Assembly (NCBI RefSeq): GCF_002155965.1
Contig: NZ_MUMH01000023.1
Location: 23,359-87,358 of the forward strand
Length of the DNA stretch: 64,000 bases
From: Allokutzneria sp. NRRL B-24872
GTDB taxonomy: Bacteria; Actinomycetota; Actinomycetes; Mycobacteriales; Pseudonocardiaceae
Direction: 5' to 3'
Shown here: positions 8,824 through 17,178 of the stretch, in pieces
Numbering within the stretch: position 1 is the stretch's first letter
How the letters are laid out: each line of letters begins with the position of its first letter
The notes under the pieces: generated by a model
The model's input: the letters and a program-made list of their open reading frames with translations, nothing else
Told to the model about the DNA's origin: nothing
Databases searched by the model: none
Made by a program: the position numbers and the translations under genes

Positions 8824-9753
8824 GTGATCCGAGCTCTGCTGCGGCGAGCGGGCCAAGCCCTGATCACGCTGTTCGTCGCCGGGCTCGTGGTGTGGTCGCT
8901 GCAACTCGTGGCGCCCGGCGACCCGGCTCGGCGCGTGCTCGGAGCGCTCGGGTTCAGCAACCCGACCGATGAGCAGATCGCGTCGACACGCCGCGACCTG
9001 GGCCTGGACGTGTCGGCGCCACAACGGTTTCTCCGGTGGCTGTTCAACGCGGTGACCGGCGACTTCGGCACCTCGTGGCGCACCGGTCGACCGGTTGCCG
9101 GAGAGCTGCTCGACCGACTCCCGGCCACGCTGCGGCTCGCGGTCGTGGCGCTGTTCTTCGCCCTCTTGCTCGCGGTTCCGCTCGCCCTGGTCGCCGCGCG
9201 GTGGCGAGGCCGGGCCCCGGACTTAGGTGCGCGCACGGTGATGTTCCTCGGGGCAGCCACGCCGAGTTTCGTTGTGGGCACAGTGGTTCTGGAGCTGATC
9301 GTGCTGCGCGGAGGAATCGGCCGGGTGCTCGCGGACGGCTCGTGGGGCGGTGCCGCGCTCCCCGCGATCCCGTTGGCGCTCGGAGCGGGAGCGGGGTGGG
9401 CACGGGTACTGAGAACCTCGTTGGTCGAGGTCTCCGACGCGTCGTTTATCCAGGTCTCCCAGGCGCGCGGGGCCACTCCCCTGCGGCGGCTGGTCGTGCA
9501 CGCGATGCCGAGCGCACTGCCCGCGCTGCTCGCGGCGATCGGCCTCACGGTCGGTTCGCTGCTGGCGGGTGCGGCCGTGGTGGAGACAGTGTTCACGTGG
9601 CCCGGCGTCGGCCGCTACCTCATCGAAGCCATTGGCGCGCGGGATGTTCCCGTGGTCCAGGCGACGGTCTTGCTCGGCGTGCTCGGCTATGTGGTTGTCA
9701 GTACCGTTGTGGACGGTGTCACGATCGCGATCACCGGGAAGGCGCAGCGGTGA
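8824..9753 (+). CDS. ABC transporter permease, DppB-like
   Basis: 309 residues from a GTG directly after the SBP stop. The N-terminal transmembrane helix is followed by the long extracytoplasmic segment typical of DppB/OppB, then a core of five helices. The cytoplasmic coupling loop has the EAA-type sequence around SQARGATPLRRLVVHAMPSALPAL. Its stop overlaps the GTG of the next permease (GTGA), showing a coupled operon. Confidence 0.9.
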   Translation: MIRALLRRAGQALITLFVAGLVVWSLQLVAPGDPARRVLGALGFSNPTDEQIASTRRDLGLDVSAPQRFLRWLFNAVTGDFGTSWRTGRPVAGELLDRLPATLRLAVVALFFALLLAVPLALVAARWRGRAPDLGARTVMFLGAATPSFVVGTVVLELIVLRGGIGRVLADGSWGGAALPAIPLALGAGAGWARVLRTSLVEVSDASFIQVSQARGATPLRRLVVHAMPSALPALLAAIGLTVGSLLAGAAVVETVFTWPGVGRYLIEAIGARDVPVVQATVLLGVLGYVVVSTVVDGVTIAITGKAQR

Positions 9754-10538
9754 ACCGGCTCCTGGGAATCGGGTTCGCCGTGGTACTCGGTGCGCTGGCG
9801 TTCGTGGTGCCGTTCCTGACTCCCGACCCGAACGGGACGGAGTACGGCGCCAAGCTCGCGGCGCCCAGCTGGGCTCACCTGCTCGGCACCGACCAGGCGG
9901 GACGCGACGTGCTCGCCAGGATCGCCGCGGGCACCTGGGTCTCGCTCGGCACGGCACTGCTGGTCGCGGTGATCACCTTCGCCGTCGGGCTCGCGATCGG
10001 CCTGCTCGCGGCGGTGGCCGGTGGCGTCGTCGACACGGTGATCTCGCGCGTCATCGATGTGACGCTCGCCGTCCCGCAGCTCGTGCTCGCGCTGGCGATC
10101 GTCGGCGTCCTCGGCCCCGGGCACGCGAACCTGGTACTGGCGATGTCGGTCGCGGGCTGGGCGCACCTCGCCCGCTTCGCGCGCGCTTTCGCCACCCAGC
10201 AAACGGAAAAGCCGTTCGTGATCGCCTCGCGGATGGCCGGGGTCGGCAGGTGGCGGAGCGCGGCGCGGCACGTCATGCCCGCCACGGCGACCGGGGTGCT
10301 CGCGGTGGCCACGCTGCACATCGGCGAGATCGTGCTCAGCCTCGCGGGCTTGTCCTTCCTCGGTCTCGGCGTGGCCCCGCCCACCGCCGAGTGGGGCCAG
10401 ATGGTGGCCGAGGCACGCGGTTACGTGGACCGCGCACCGTGGCTCGTGCTCGCCCCAGCGGTCGCGGTGCTGATCAGCGTCGCGGCGGCATCGCTGCTCG
10501 GAGACGCTTTGCAGGACAAGGGGAAGCGATGGCCCTGA
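9750..10538 (+). CDS. ABC transporter permease, DppC-like
   Basis: 262 residues from GTG 9750, which overlaps the stop of the DppB-like gene. The segment LLGTDQAGRDVLARI is the conserved DppC hallmark after the first helix, and SFLGLGVAPPTAEWGQMVAEAR is the conserved C-terminal periplasmic loop. About six transmembrane helices. It pairs with the preceding permease to form the channel, and its 3' end overlaps the ATPase gene by 10 bases. Confidence 0.9.
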   Translation: MNRLLGIGFAVVLGALAFVVPFLTPDPNGTEYGAKLAAPSWAHLLGTDQAGRDVLARIAAGTWVSLGTALLVAVITFAVGLAIGLLAAVAGGVVDTVISRVIDVTLAVPQLVLALAIVGVLGPGHANLVLAMSVAGWAHLARFARAFATQQTEKPFVIASRMAGVGRWRSAARHVMPATATGVLAVATLHIGEIVLSLAGLSFLGLGVAPPTAEWGQMVAEARGYVDRAPWLVLAPAVAVLISVAAASLLGDALQDKGKRWP

Positions 10539-11881
10539 CGATTCGCGATCTGACCGTCTCTTATGGACCGCGCGGAGTCTCCTTCACTGTCGCGGACGGC
10601 GAGGTCGTTGCCCTGGTTGGCGAGTCCGGTTCCGGGAAGAGCACGCTGATCCGCGCGGTACTGGGTACTCTGCCGCGCTCCGCCACGGTGACAGGGACGG
10701 TCGAGTTGGCGGGCCGAAACCTCATCGGCGTGCCGGAGCGGGAACTCCGCTCGGTGCGAGGCCGCGAGATCGGCTACGTCGCACAAGATCCCTTCGGCTC
10801 CGCAGATCCGCTGTGGACAGTCGGGCACCACGTCCGCGAAGCCTGGCGCGCACACGGTGAACGCCCGCCGGACGTGGGACCGAGGCTGCAGAGCCTCGGC
10901 GTGGCCGAGAAATGGCTCAAGCACCGACCGAACACCTGGTCCGGCGGAATGCTGCAACGAGCCGACATCGTCGCGGCCACCGCGCACACCCCCAGCATCG
11001 TGCTCGCGGACGAACCGACGTCGGCGCTGGACGCGAAGAGCGCCGACACCGCGCTCGCGACCCTCGTCGCGCAAACCAGATCGCTGCTCGTAGCCAGCCA
11101 CGACCTCGCGCTGGTCTGCCGTCACGCCGACCGAGTTCTTGTGTTGTGCAAGGGAGAACTCGTCGAGGACATCGCCGTGCAACGCGGCGGCGTCACACGG
11201 CTGCGACAGCTCGCCCAGCACCCGCACACCCGCGCTCTGATCGACGCCCTGCCCACCGCAGGGACCGCCCGGACGCGCAAGGCCGGTGACGTGGTGGTGC
11301 GCTTGGCCAACGTCACGCTCGGCTACCGGGACACGGAGCTGATCAGAGGGCTGGATTGGGAAATCCGTGCTGGCGAGGCGGTCGGCATCTGCGGCCCGTC
11401 CGGCTCGGGGAAGACCACGCTGCTGCACGCGATCGCCGGGCTGGTTCGCCCGATGCGCGGCGAGATCTGGCGCAGCGGCAGGGCGATGCCGGTCTTCCAG
11501 GACGCGAGCGCGAGCCTCGATCCGCGCTGGCCGGTGTGGCGAACCATCGTGGAGCCCAACAGGAACGCCGACGCGCGCGAGCTGATGGACCGCGTCGGGC
11601 TGACCGGGGTGGAGTTGGACCGCAAGCCCGCTCAGCTCTCCGGCGGGCAGCGCCAGCGCGTCGCGATCGCTCGCGCGCTCGCGGGTTCCCCGGCGGTGAT
11701 CGTGGCCGACGAGCCGACTGCCTCGCTCGACCCGACCGTCGCGGCCAGTGTCGCGCGGACGCTGCGCGCGGTGACCGACTCCGGCTGCGCACTGGTCGTG
11801 GTCAGTCATGACGAGGCGAGACTCACCCAGATCGTGGACCGCGTGCTCAGATTGGACTCAGTACCGCCAGGGACGCGGTAG
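10529..11881 (+). CDS. Fused double ATP-binding protein of the peptide-type ABC importer (DppD-DppF fusion)
   Basis: 450 residues from ATG 10529. Two complete nucleotide-binding domains lie in one chain. Domain 1 has Walker A GESGSGKST (31-39), a signature WSGGMLQRAD, and Walker B IVLADEPTSALD. Domain 2 has Walker A GPSGSGKTT (289-297), the signature LSGGQRQR, and Walker B VIVADEPTASLD. Each domain is shorter than a free-standing DppD or DppF, and the C-terminal oligopeptide-binding extension is reduced. The fusion fixes the 1:1 stoichiometry of the two ATPases. Energises the two preceding permeases. Confidence 0.9.
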   Translation: MALTIRDLTVSYGPRGVSFTVADGEVVALVGESGSGKSTLIRAVLGTLPRSATVTGTVELAGRNLIGVPERELRSVRGREIGYVAQDPFGSADPLWTVGHHVREAWRAHGERPPDVGPRLQSLGVAEKWLKHRPNTWSGGMLQRADIVAATAHTPSIVLADEPTSALDAKSADTALATLVAQTRSLLVASHDLALVCRHADRVLVLCKGELVEDIAVQRGGVTRLRQLAQHPHTRALIDALPTAGTARTRKAGDVVVRLANVTLGYRDTELIRGLDWEIRAGEAVGICGPSGSGKTTLLHAIAGLVRPMRGEIWRSGRAMPVFQDASASLDPRWPVWRTIVEPNRNADARELMDRVGLTGVELDRKPAQLSGGQRQRVAIARALAGSPAVIVADEPTASLDPTVAASVARTLRAVTDSGCALVVVSHDEARLTQIVDRVLRLDSVPPGTR

Positions 11882-11891
11882 CTTCAGGTTC

Positions 11892-12797
11892 GTGAAGGTC
11901 GACGAGCCGTACCCCGCGTCCCTGCTGGCAACTCCTCTGATCATCGACACCGACGCGGGCGGCGACCCGGACGACGCCTTCGCGCTCATCGTGGCCGCCG
12001 CCGAGCCCACGCTGGCTCTCGTGGTCACCAGCGACGAACTCGGCGGCGAGCGCGCGCGTTTCGTCCGGCACCTGCTCGACCTCCTCGGCCGCCCTGAGGT
12101 GCCGGTGGTGGCGGGAGCCGATCTCGGCAACACGCGCCTCAACTGCATCGAGGGCTTGGTGCCGCCAGAGGTCCCGCACCAGCCGACCGACGTGCTCGCG
12201 GCCGTCACCGCCGTCTGCTCCGCCACGGACACCTCGGTGCGCTGGGTGGGCATCGGTACCGCGTCGAACCTCGCACCACTGCTGGACACGCGCCACGGCC
12301 TGGCCGAGCGGTTGGTGGTGTCCCAGGTCGGCGGTGCCTTGCGGTACCGAGACCCAGAGCGCGCCGACCACAACTTCCGCACCGACATCAAGGCCGCGAT
12401 CACGATGCTGGACAGGGCGCGGTTCCCCCGGCTCCAGCTCTCCGAGCTCACCTTCACCCCGGCGGTGGAGGTCGGCAAGGGCTCCCCGCTGCACCTGCTG
12501 CTCAGCGATCCCACCGGGCCACCGTGGGCGAGGCTGGTCGCCGCGCACCTGGACCAGTGGTACGAGCGCTTCCACCACGCGACCATGCAGCACGACGCGC
12601 TCGCCCTCGCCGACGCGCTGGGCCTGCCGTTCACCGACTACTGCATGCAGCGCGTCGCGATCGATGACCGCGGCCGCACGACCCTCGCGCACAAAGGAAA
12701 AGACGTTCTCCTCAGCGACGGCGCCCGGTTGGAGCCGTACATGCGCTGGCTCACCGAGAAGGTCGAGGCCGCGCACCGCCTGGGGAGCACGGCATGA
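11892..12797 (+). CDS. Inosine/uridine-preferring nucleoside hydrolase family protein
   Basis: 301 residues from GTG 11892. The N-terminal LIIDTDAGGDPDDAFAL is the calcium-binding aspartate cluster of the nucleoside hydrolase fold (normally DTDxGxDD; here with two extra residues). It would cleave the N-glycosidic bond of a nucleoside to ribose plus base in the cytoplasm. It lies 10 bases after the importer ATPase, and its ATGA stop overlaps the next gene, so it is probably co-transcribed with the importer. Base specificity is not decidable. Confidence 0.8.
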   Translation: MKVDEPYPASLLATPLIIDTDAGGDPDDAFALIVAAAEPTLALVVTSDELGGERARFVRHLLDLLGRPEVPVVAGADLGNTRLNCIEGLVPPEVPHQPTDVLAAVTAVCSATDTSVRWVGIGTASNLAPLLDTRHGLAERLVVSQVGGALRYRDPERADHNFRTDIKAAITMLDRARFPRLQLSELTFTPAVEVGKGSPLHLLLSDPTGPPWARLVAAHLDQWYERFHHATMQHDALALADALGLPFTDYCMQRVAIDDRGRTTLAHKGKDVLLSDGARLEPYMRWLTEKVEAAHRLGSTA

Positions 12798-13975
12798 TCG
12801 AGGGAACGGTCACCGCGGGCTTCGAACCGGTGCGCGAGGAGTTCGCGCGCAACTTCGCCGAGCGCGGGGAACTCGGTGCCGCGTGCGCCGTCCACGTCGA
12901 TGGCGAACTGGTCGTCGACCTCTGGGGCGGGTACCGCGACCGCGCTGGAACTCTTCCGTGGCAACGGGACACCCTCGCCACCGTGTACTCCTCCACCAAG
13001 GGCGTCGCGTCCATGGTCATGGCGCTCGCGCACTCGCGGGGGTTGTTCGACTACGACGCGCTGGTCACGAAGTACTGGCCGGAGTTCGGCCAGGCGGGCA
13101 AGGAGAACGTGACCGTCCGGCAGCTGCTGGGCTTCCAGGCCGGACTGCCCACAGTGGACACTCCGCTCACCCCGGAACTGCTCGCCGACCCCGACCGGCT
13201 CGGCGAGGTTCTCGCCAGGCAGGCGCCCGCGTGGGAACCCGGTACCGCGCAGGGCTACCACCCGCTGGTGGGCGGGCTCTACGTGAGCCAGCTGCTGCGT
13301 CGCGTCGACCCGAAGGGCAGGCTCGTCGGGCGCTTCCTGGCCGAGGAGGTGCTGCCCGGCCTCGGCGAGGAGTTCTACATCGGCGTCCCGGCGAGCGTGC
13401 CGGAGGAGCGGATCGCGGAACTGGTGCCCGCCAAGCCCTCGCTGCGCGACTTCACCACGGCGGGCGGCGTGCCGGCGCGGATGCTGGTGGAGTTCCTGCT
13501 GCCGTGGACGCTCACCGCGAAGTCCTTCAGCAACCCCAGGATCGGCGACATCACCAGACTGGGACGCTGTCCCTGGAGGGACTTGGACCTGCCTGCGGGC
13601 AACGGGATCGGCACCGCTCGCGCGCTCGCCGCGCTCTACGGCGAGTTCGCCACGGGCGGGACCCGGCTCGGCGTCGACCGCGCGACGCTGCTGGCGATCG
13701 AGGCCGAGCCGGTTCCGCTCGGCGGCTCCTCCCGCGACCGCGTCATGCACCTCGCCGACGCCAGCTTCTCCCTCGGCTTCTGGAAACCGTTCCCCGCGTG
13801 GAACTTCGGCACAGACTCCCGCGCCTACGGCACTCCGGGCGCGGGCGGCTCCTTCGGCATGGCCGACCCGGCGACGCGCACCGGCTTCGGCTACGTCCCG
13901 AACCGCCTCGGCAGACGACTGTGGGACGACCCCCGCGAAGCCGCACTCCGCAAGGCAGTTCTGAGCTGCCTCTAG
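12794..13975 (+). CDS. Serine hydrolase, beta-lactamase / class C esterase family
   Basis: 393 residues. The S-x-x-K active-site motif is SSTK at residues 66-69, inside ATVYSSTKGVASMVMA, typical of EstB-like esterases. No signal peptide is seen, so it is likely cytoplasmic. Such proteins usually hydrolyse esters or D-amino acid amides and not antibiotics. It is coupled to the nucleoside hydrolase by a 4-base overlap, and its stop overlaps the end of the convergent SMI1-like pseudogene by 4 bases. Confidence 0.8.
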   Translation: MIEGTVTAGFEPVREEFARNFAERGELGAACAVHVDGELVVDLWGGYRDRAGTLPWQRDTLATVYSSTKGVASMVMALAHSRGLFDYDALVTKYWPEFGQAGKENVTVRQLLGFQAGLPTVDTPLTPELLADPDRLGEVLARQAPAWEPGTAQGYHPLVGGLYVSQLLRRVDPKGRLVGRFLAEEVLPGLGEEFYIGVPASVPEERIAELVPAKPSLRDFTTAGGVPARMLVEFLLPWTLTAKSFSNPRIGDITRLGRCPWRDLDLPAGNGIGTARALAALYGEFATGGTRLGVDRATLLAIEAEPVPLGGSSRDRVMHLADASFSLGFWKPFPAWNFGTDSRAYGTPGAGGSFGMADPATRTGFGYVPNRLGRRLWDDPREAALRKAVLSCL

Positions 13976-14514
13976 TCCTCGTGGATCAGGTCGCTCGGGT
14001 GGAACGCGTGCGGGGAGGACGGGTAGAGCGACCAGAGCAGGTCCGAGCGCACCTCCCCGGTCAGCGTGGCGACGAGGAACTCGGCGCAGCCCATCTCGAA
14101 GTGCTCCCACTGCTCGCCGCGCGCTTCGTCGACCAGGACCGTCCACTCGTCCGGACTGTCACCCGGCCGCGCCGGCCAGTGGAGGTACTCCCCGTTGTCG
14201 GTCGAGCCCCAGGCGATCGCACGAACCCCGGGAGCGTCGAGCCACGCCGGTTTGGCCTCGCCCCGGCTCCACAGGTACTCAAGCGCCTCCTCCCGCTCCT
14301 ACGCGATCTCGACGAGGTCGTAGTTGCTACGGGAACCGGGTTCCAGCAACCAGAGGTAATCAGCGGGCAGCGCAGTTCGCAGGCGGCGAGCGATCGCCTC
14401 CCAGTCCACCGCTGTCCCGGCCGGTGCGGGCGGCGAAATGATCTCTGCCAGGCGATCGACCGCGTTCTCCATTGCCCTCTTCGGTCCGTGCTTCGCGATG
14501 CTGCCGAAGCCCAA
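13972..14514 (-). pseudogene. SMI1/KNR4 family protein interrupted by an in-frame TAG
   Basis: From ATG 14514 (or 14472) the frame reads MENAVDRLAEIISPP, then VDWEAIARRLRTALPADYLWLLEPGS, a standard SMI1/KNR4 N-terminus, and stops at TAG 14299-14301. The same frame, with no shift, continues as EREEALEYLWSRGEA, then VRAIAWGSTDNGEYLHWP and a normal SUKH-like C-terminus, ending at TAG 13972. The full product would be 180 residues. One base change (for example TGG or CAG to TAG) explains the break. SMI1/KNR4 proteins are common immunity proteins to polymorphic toxins, but no toxin gene is adjacent. Confidence 0.8.
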
Positions 14515-14526
14515 CGCTGGAGGGCA

Positions 14527-14586
14527 CCCGTTTCGTACTCATAGCGGCCGTCGCCGAAGCTGCAGCCGCTATGAGTACGAAACGGG
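14527..14586 (-). terminator. 21-base-arm hairpin downstream of the GH16 gene (copy 1 of a repeated element)
   Basis: Perfect inverted repeat: arm 14527-14547 starting CCCGTTTCGTACTCATAGCG, arm 14566-14586, loop 18 bases. For the minus-strand glucanase it starts 11 bases after the stop codon. No U-run follows. The same arms recur at 41824-41879. Confidence 0.75.
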
Positions 14587-14597
14587 GCTCGGCGCGC

Positions 14598-15428
14598 TCA
14601 GCCCTGGTGGACGCGGACCCAGTCGACGAGCAACTGCTGCGGGAACTGGGTCGAGCCGTCGGGGCTGCCCGGCCAGTCACCGCCGACCGCGAGGTTGAGG
14701 ATCATGTAGAAGGGGTGGTTGAACACCCACTGGCGACCGCCGAGGTCGGCGGGCGTGCGGGTCTGGTAGACGCGGCCGTCCATGGACCAGACGATCTTGT
14801 TCGGCGACCAGTCCACGGAGAAGGTGTGGAAGTCCTCGTGGAACGGGCGCCCGTTCTGCACCGTGGCGCCGATCCCGCCGGCACCGGAGTAGCCGGGTCC
14901 GTGCAGGGTCCCGTGCACGGTGTTGGGCACGCTGCCGATGTTCTCCATGATGTCGATCTCGCCGCACTGCGGCCAGCCGACCTGGCCGATGTCGGTGCCG
15001 AGCATCCAGAAGGCGGGCCAGATGCCCTTGCCGGTCGGCAGCTTCATCCGCGCTTCGATCTTGCCGTAGGTGAAGGTGCGGGTGTTCTTGGTGATGAGCT
15101 TGCCGGAGGTGTACTGACAGGGCTGGCCATTCCAGCACTGCACACCGGAGTTCTCCCGGCGCGCGGTGATGACGAGCTGTCCGGCGCCATTTGTGGAAAC
15201 GTTTTCTCGACGGGTCGTGTACGCCTGGAGCTCGCGGTTTCCCCAGCCGTTGCTGCCGTTGCCGGGTTCGTAGGACCACTTGCTCTGGTCGGGGGCTCCG
15301 CCTGCGGGGCCGTTGAACTCATCCGACCAGACCACGGCCGCCTGCGCGGAGGCCGGGGCCAGTGGCAGAGCTGTCAGAACGGCGGCGAGAACGAGCAGAA
15401 CTCGACGTGATGACACGCGCGACTCCAT
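14598..15428 (-). CDS. Secreted glycoside hydrolase family 16 endo-beta-1,3-glucanase (laminarinase-like)
   Basis: 276 residues. An N-terminal signal peptide (basic SSRR, hydrophobic core, cleavage near ASAQA) exports it. The catalytic site is GEIDIME, with nucleophile Glu157, Asp159 and acid/base Glu162. FEW-type lining is seen in WPAFWMLGTD and DFHTFSVDWSPNKIVWSMDG. The WNGQPCQYTSGKL segment is typical of actinobacterial laminarinases. No carbohydrate-binding module is present. It would cut beta-1,3 (or mixed-linkage) glucan such as fungal wall or laminarin. A CebR-like operator overlaps its promoter region. Confidence 0.9.
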   Translation of the reverse strand: MESRVSSRRVLLVLAAVLTALPLAPASAQAAVVWSDEFNGPAGGAPDQSKWSYEPGNGSNGWGNRELQAYTTRRENVSTNGAGQLVITARRENSGVQCWNGQPCQYTSGKLITKNTRTFTYGKIEARMKLPTGKGIWPAFWMLGTDIGQVGWPQCGEIDIMENIGSVPNTVHGTLHGPGYSGAGGIGATVQNGRPFHEDFHTFSVDWSPNKIVWSMDGRVYQTRTPADLGGRQWVFNHPFYMILNLAVGGDWPGSPDGSTQFPQQLLVDWVRVHQG

Positions 15429-15442
15429 TCGTCACGAGCGCG

Positions 15443-15456
15443 AGAGAGCGCTCCCA
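15443..15456 (-). promoter_or_regulatory. CebR-like operator upstream of the GH16 gene
   Basis: The minus strand reads TGGGAGCGCTCTCT, which matches 12 of 14 bases of the streptomycete CebR box TGGGAGCGCTCCCA. It ends 14 bases before the GH16 ATG, a position fit for repression by a LacI-family cello-oligosaccharide sensor. That a CebR homologue acts here is inference. Confidence 0.55.
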
Positions 15457-15674
15457 CGGAGGCGGCGGACCCCCATTTGACAAGGCAGCGGGCTCGCCGT
15501 CAACGGGCGGAGGAGCACATTAGCCCGAATGCCGAGCGTTAATCCGTAAACCACGGATGTGAACCCCCGGACGGCTTGAGACGTATGGACGGTTCGTAAG
15601 TGTCCGATTGCCGTTAGTTTCCTGACATAACCACGGGGCGCAAACGGTGACGGCGAGAACGAGGGGATCCTCCA

Positions 15675-16106
15675 GTGTCAAAGTCGATCAATACCGTGGT
15701 TCTGTCCCTGTCCAGGGCGGTCGTCGGTCTGCTCTTCGCCTGCCACGGCGCGGCATCGCTGTTCGGCGTGCTCGGCGGCGCGGGAGGCAAGGGCGGCACG
15801 GTGGCCTTCGGGGTGTGGCCGGGCTGGTTCGCGGCGGCCATCCAGTTCGTGGGCGGCCTGCTCGTGCTGATCGGGCTGTTCACCAGGCCCGCGGCGATCC
15901 TCTGCTCCGGCTCCATGGCATACGCCTACTTCGTGTCCCACCAGCCCAAGGGCCTGTTCCCGATCGAGAACGGCGGGGTGCCCTCGGCGCTGTACTGCTG
16001 GTTCTTCCTGCTCATCGCGGTACTCGGTCCCGGGAAGTACGCACTCGATTCCTGGCTGGCCCGACGCGGTGCCACCAGCAACGATGCCGTGCCCGTGTCC
16101 GTGTGA
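15675..16106 (+). CDS. DoxX family membrane protein
   Basis: 143 residues from GTG 15675. Four transmembrane helices, with the DoxX hallmark RAVVGLLFACHGAASLFG at the N-terminus and QFVGGLLVLIGLFTRPAAILCSGSMAYAYF in the middle. DoxX proteins are small integral membrane proteins linked in mycobacteria to redox homeostasis (with SodA and a rhodanese), but the function of stand-alone copies is not known. It is followed 83 bases later by an ornithine cyclodeaminase-family gene. Confidence 0.85.
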   Translation: MSKSINTVVLSLSRAVVGLLFACHGAASLFGVLGGAGGKGGTVAFGVWPGWFAAAIQFVGGLLVLIGLFTRPAAILCSGSMAYAYFVSHQPKGLFPIENGGVPSALYCWFFLLIAVLGPGKYALDSWLARRGATSNDAVPVSV

Positions 16107-16189
16107 GGCCGCCGAGCGCCGGTCCCTGCCACGCGGCCGCCGCGCGTGGCAGGATCGGCGTGGTCGTCGGGCTCGGGGAAGGGAAAGCG

Positions 16190-17098
16190 ATGAGCCGCTT
16201 GCCGGTGCTGGACGGGGAGAGCCTGCGCGCCCGGCTCCCGATGAGCGCGGCGATCGAGGCGATCCACCTGGCACTGCGTTCCGGTCTCGACCCCTCGGCC
16301 GACCCGGCGCGCACGGTGGTGCCCGCCGACCACGGGCAGATCCTGCTGATGCCCTCGCTCACCCCCGCCCACGCCGGGGTCAAGCTCGTCACGGTCACCC
16401 CGGACAACCCCGAGCGCGGCCTGCCCCGCGTGCAGGGCGTGTACCTGTTGCTGGACGCGCTGACCCTGACACCGCAACTGGTGCTCGACGGCGCGGCGCT
16501 GACCGCGATCCGCACTCCGGCCGTCAGCGCGGCCGCCGCCGACCTCATCGCGGTGAACGAGGCGTCGCGCCTGGTGGTCTTCGGTACCGGTCCGCAGGCG
16601 TGGGGTCACATCGAGGCGCTGCGCGTCGTCCGCCCGGTCAGCGACGTGACCGTGGTGGGGCGCAACGGAAATCGGGTCGCCGACCTGGTTGACCGGTGCG
16701 TCGCCGCGGGCCTTCGCGCCTCGGCGGGAAGCGCCGACGCCGTGGCGGACGCGGACCTCGTCGCGTGTTGCACGACCGCCCGCACTCCGCTCTTCGACGG
16801 CGGCAAGCTCGCGCCGCACGCCACCGTGCTCGCGATCGGTTCGCACGAGCCCGACGCGCGCGAGGTCGACACCGCCACCGTCACCCGCGGCGAGGTGATC
16901 GTCGAGGACGTCCCCACCGCGCTCCGCGAAGCGGGCGACGTGGTCCTCCCGATCGCCGAGGGCGCGCTCCGCCCAGAGGACCTGATCCCACTCACTTCGT
17001 TGGCGCGCGGGGAAAAACGCCTCGACCCGAGCACGCCGAAGCTCTTCAAGTCCGTCGGCATGGCATGGCAGGACCTAGCGGTAGCGGCACGCCTTTAA
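16190..17098 (+). CDS. Ornithine cyclodeaminase / mu-crystallin family protein
   Basis: 302 residues from ATG 16190, with GGGGAAGGGA upstream. The substrate-binding N-terminal half has GVKLVTVTPDNPERGLPRVQG and the TAIRTPAVSA motif, and the Rossmann NAD-binding motif FGTGPQAWGH lies near 131-140. The family uses NAD(P) for ornithine cyclodeaminase, alanine dehydrogenase or ketimine reductase reactions, so the exact substrate is open. It ends at a long hairpin shared with the convergent suf operon. Confidence 0.85.
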   Translation: MSRLPVLDGESLRARLPMSAAIEAIHLALRSGLDPSADPARTVVPADHGQILLMPSLTPAHAGVKLVTVTPDNPERGLPRVQGVYLLLDALTLTPQLVLDGAALTAIRTPAVSAAAADLIAVNEASRLVVFGTGPQAWGHIEALRVVRPVSDVTVVGRNGNRVADLVDRCVAAGLRASAGSADAVADADLVACCTTARTPLFDGGKLAPHATVLAIGSHEPDAREVDTATVTRGEVIVEDVPTALREAGDVVLPIAEGALRPEDLIPLTSLARGEKRLDPSTPKLFKSVGMAWQDLAVAARL

Positions 17099-17161
17099 CG
17101 CGTTTTGGCTACTTGTTGCGAGAGGAAGCGCTCCTAGACGACAACAAGTAGCCAAAACGCG
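17099..17161. terminator. Bidirectional terminator-like hairpin between convergent genes
   Basis: Perfect 20-base arms CGCGTTTTGGCTACTTGTTG (17099-17118) and its complement (17142-17161), with a 23-base loop. It begins at the base after the ornithine cyclodeaminase-family stop and lies 17 bases past the suf operon's last stop. There is no U-tract, as is common for actinobacterial terminators. Confidence 0.75.
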
Positions 17162-17178
17162 AGACTCGACGGCTGAGG

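Noticed and set aside
5099..9024. Long minus-strand open frames of several hundred codons through the ligase, methyltransferase and transporter genes
   Set aside because: They are antisense to clear plus-strand genes, have arginine- and histidine-rich composition, and no family motif; they are the usual shadow frames of high-GC DNA.
15185..15205. GGAAACGTTTTC as a catabolite repressor operator
   Set aside because: It lies inside the GH16 coding region, far from the promoter, and is explained by codons for ENVST.
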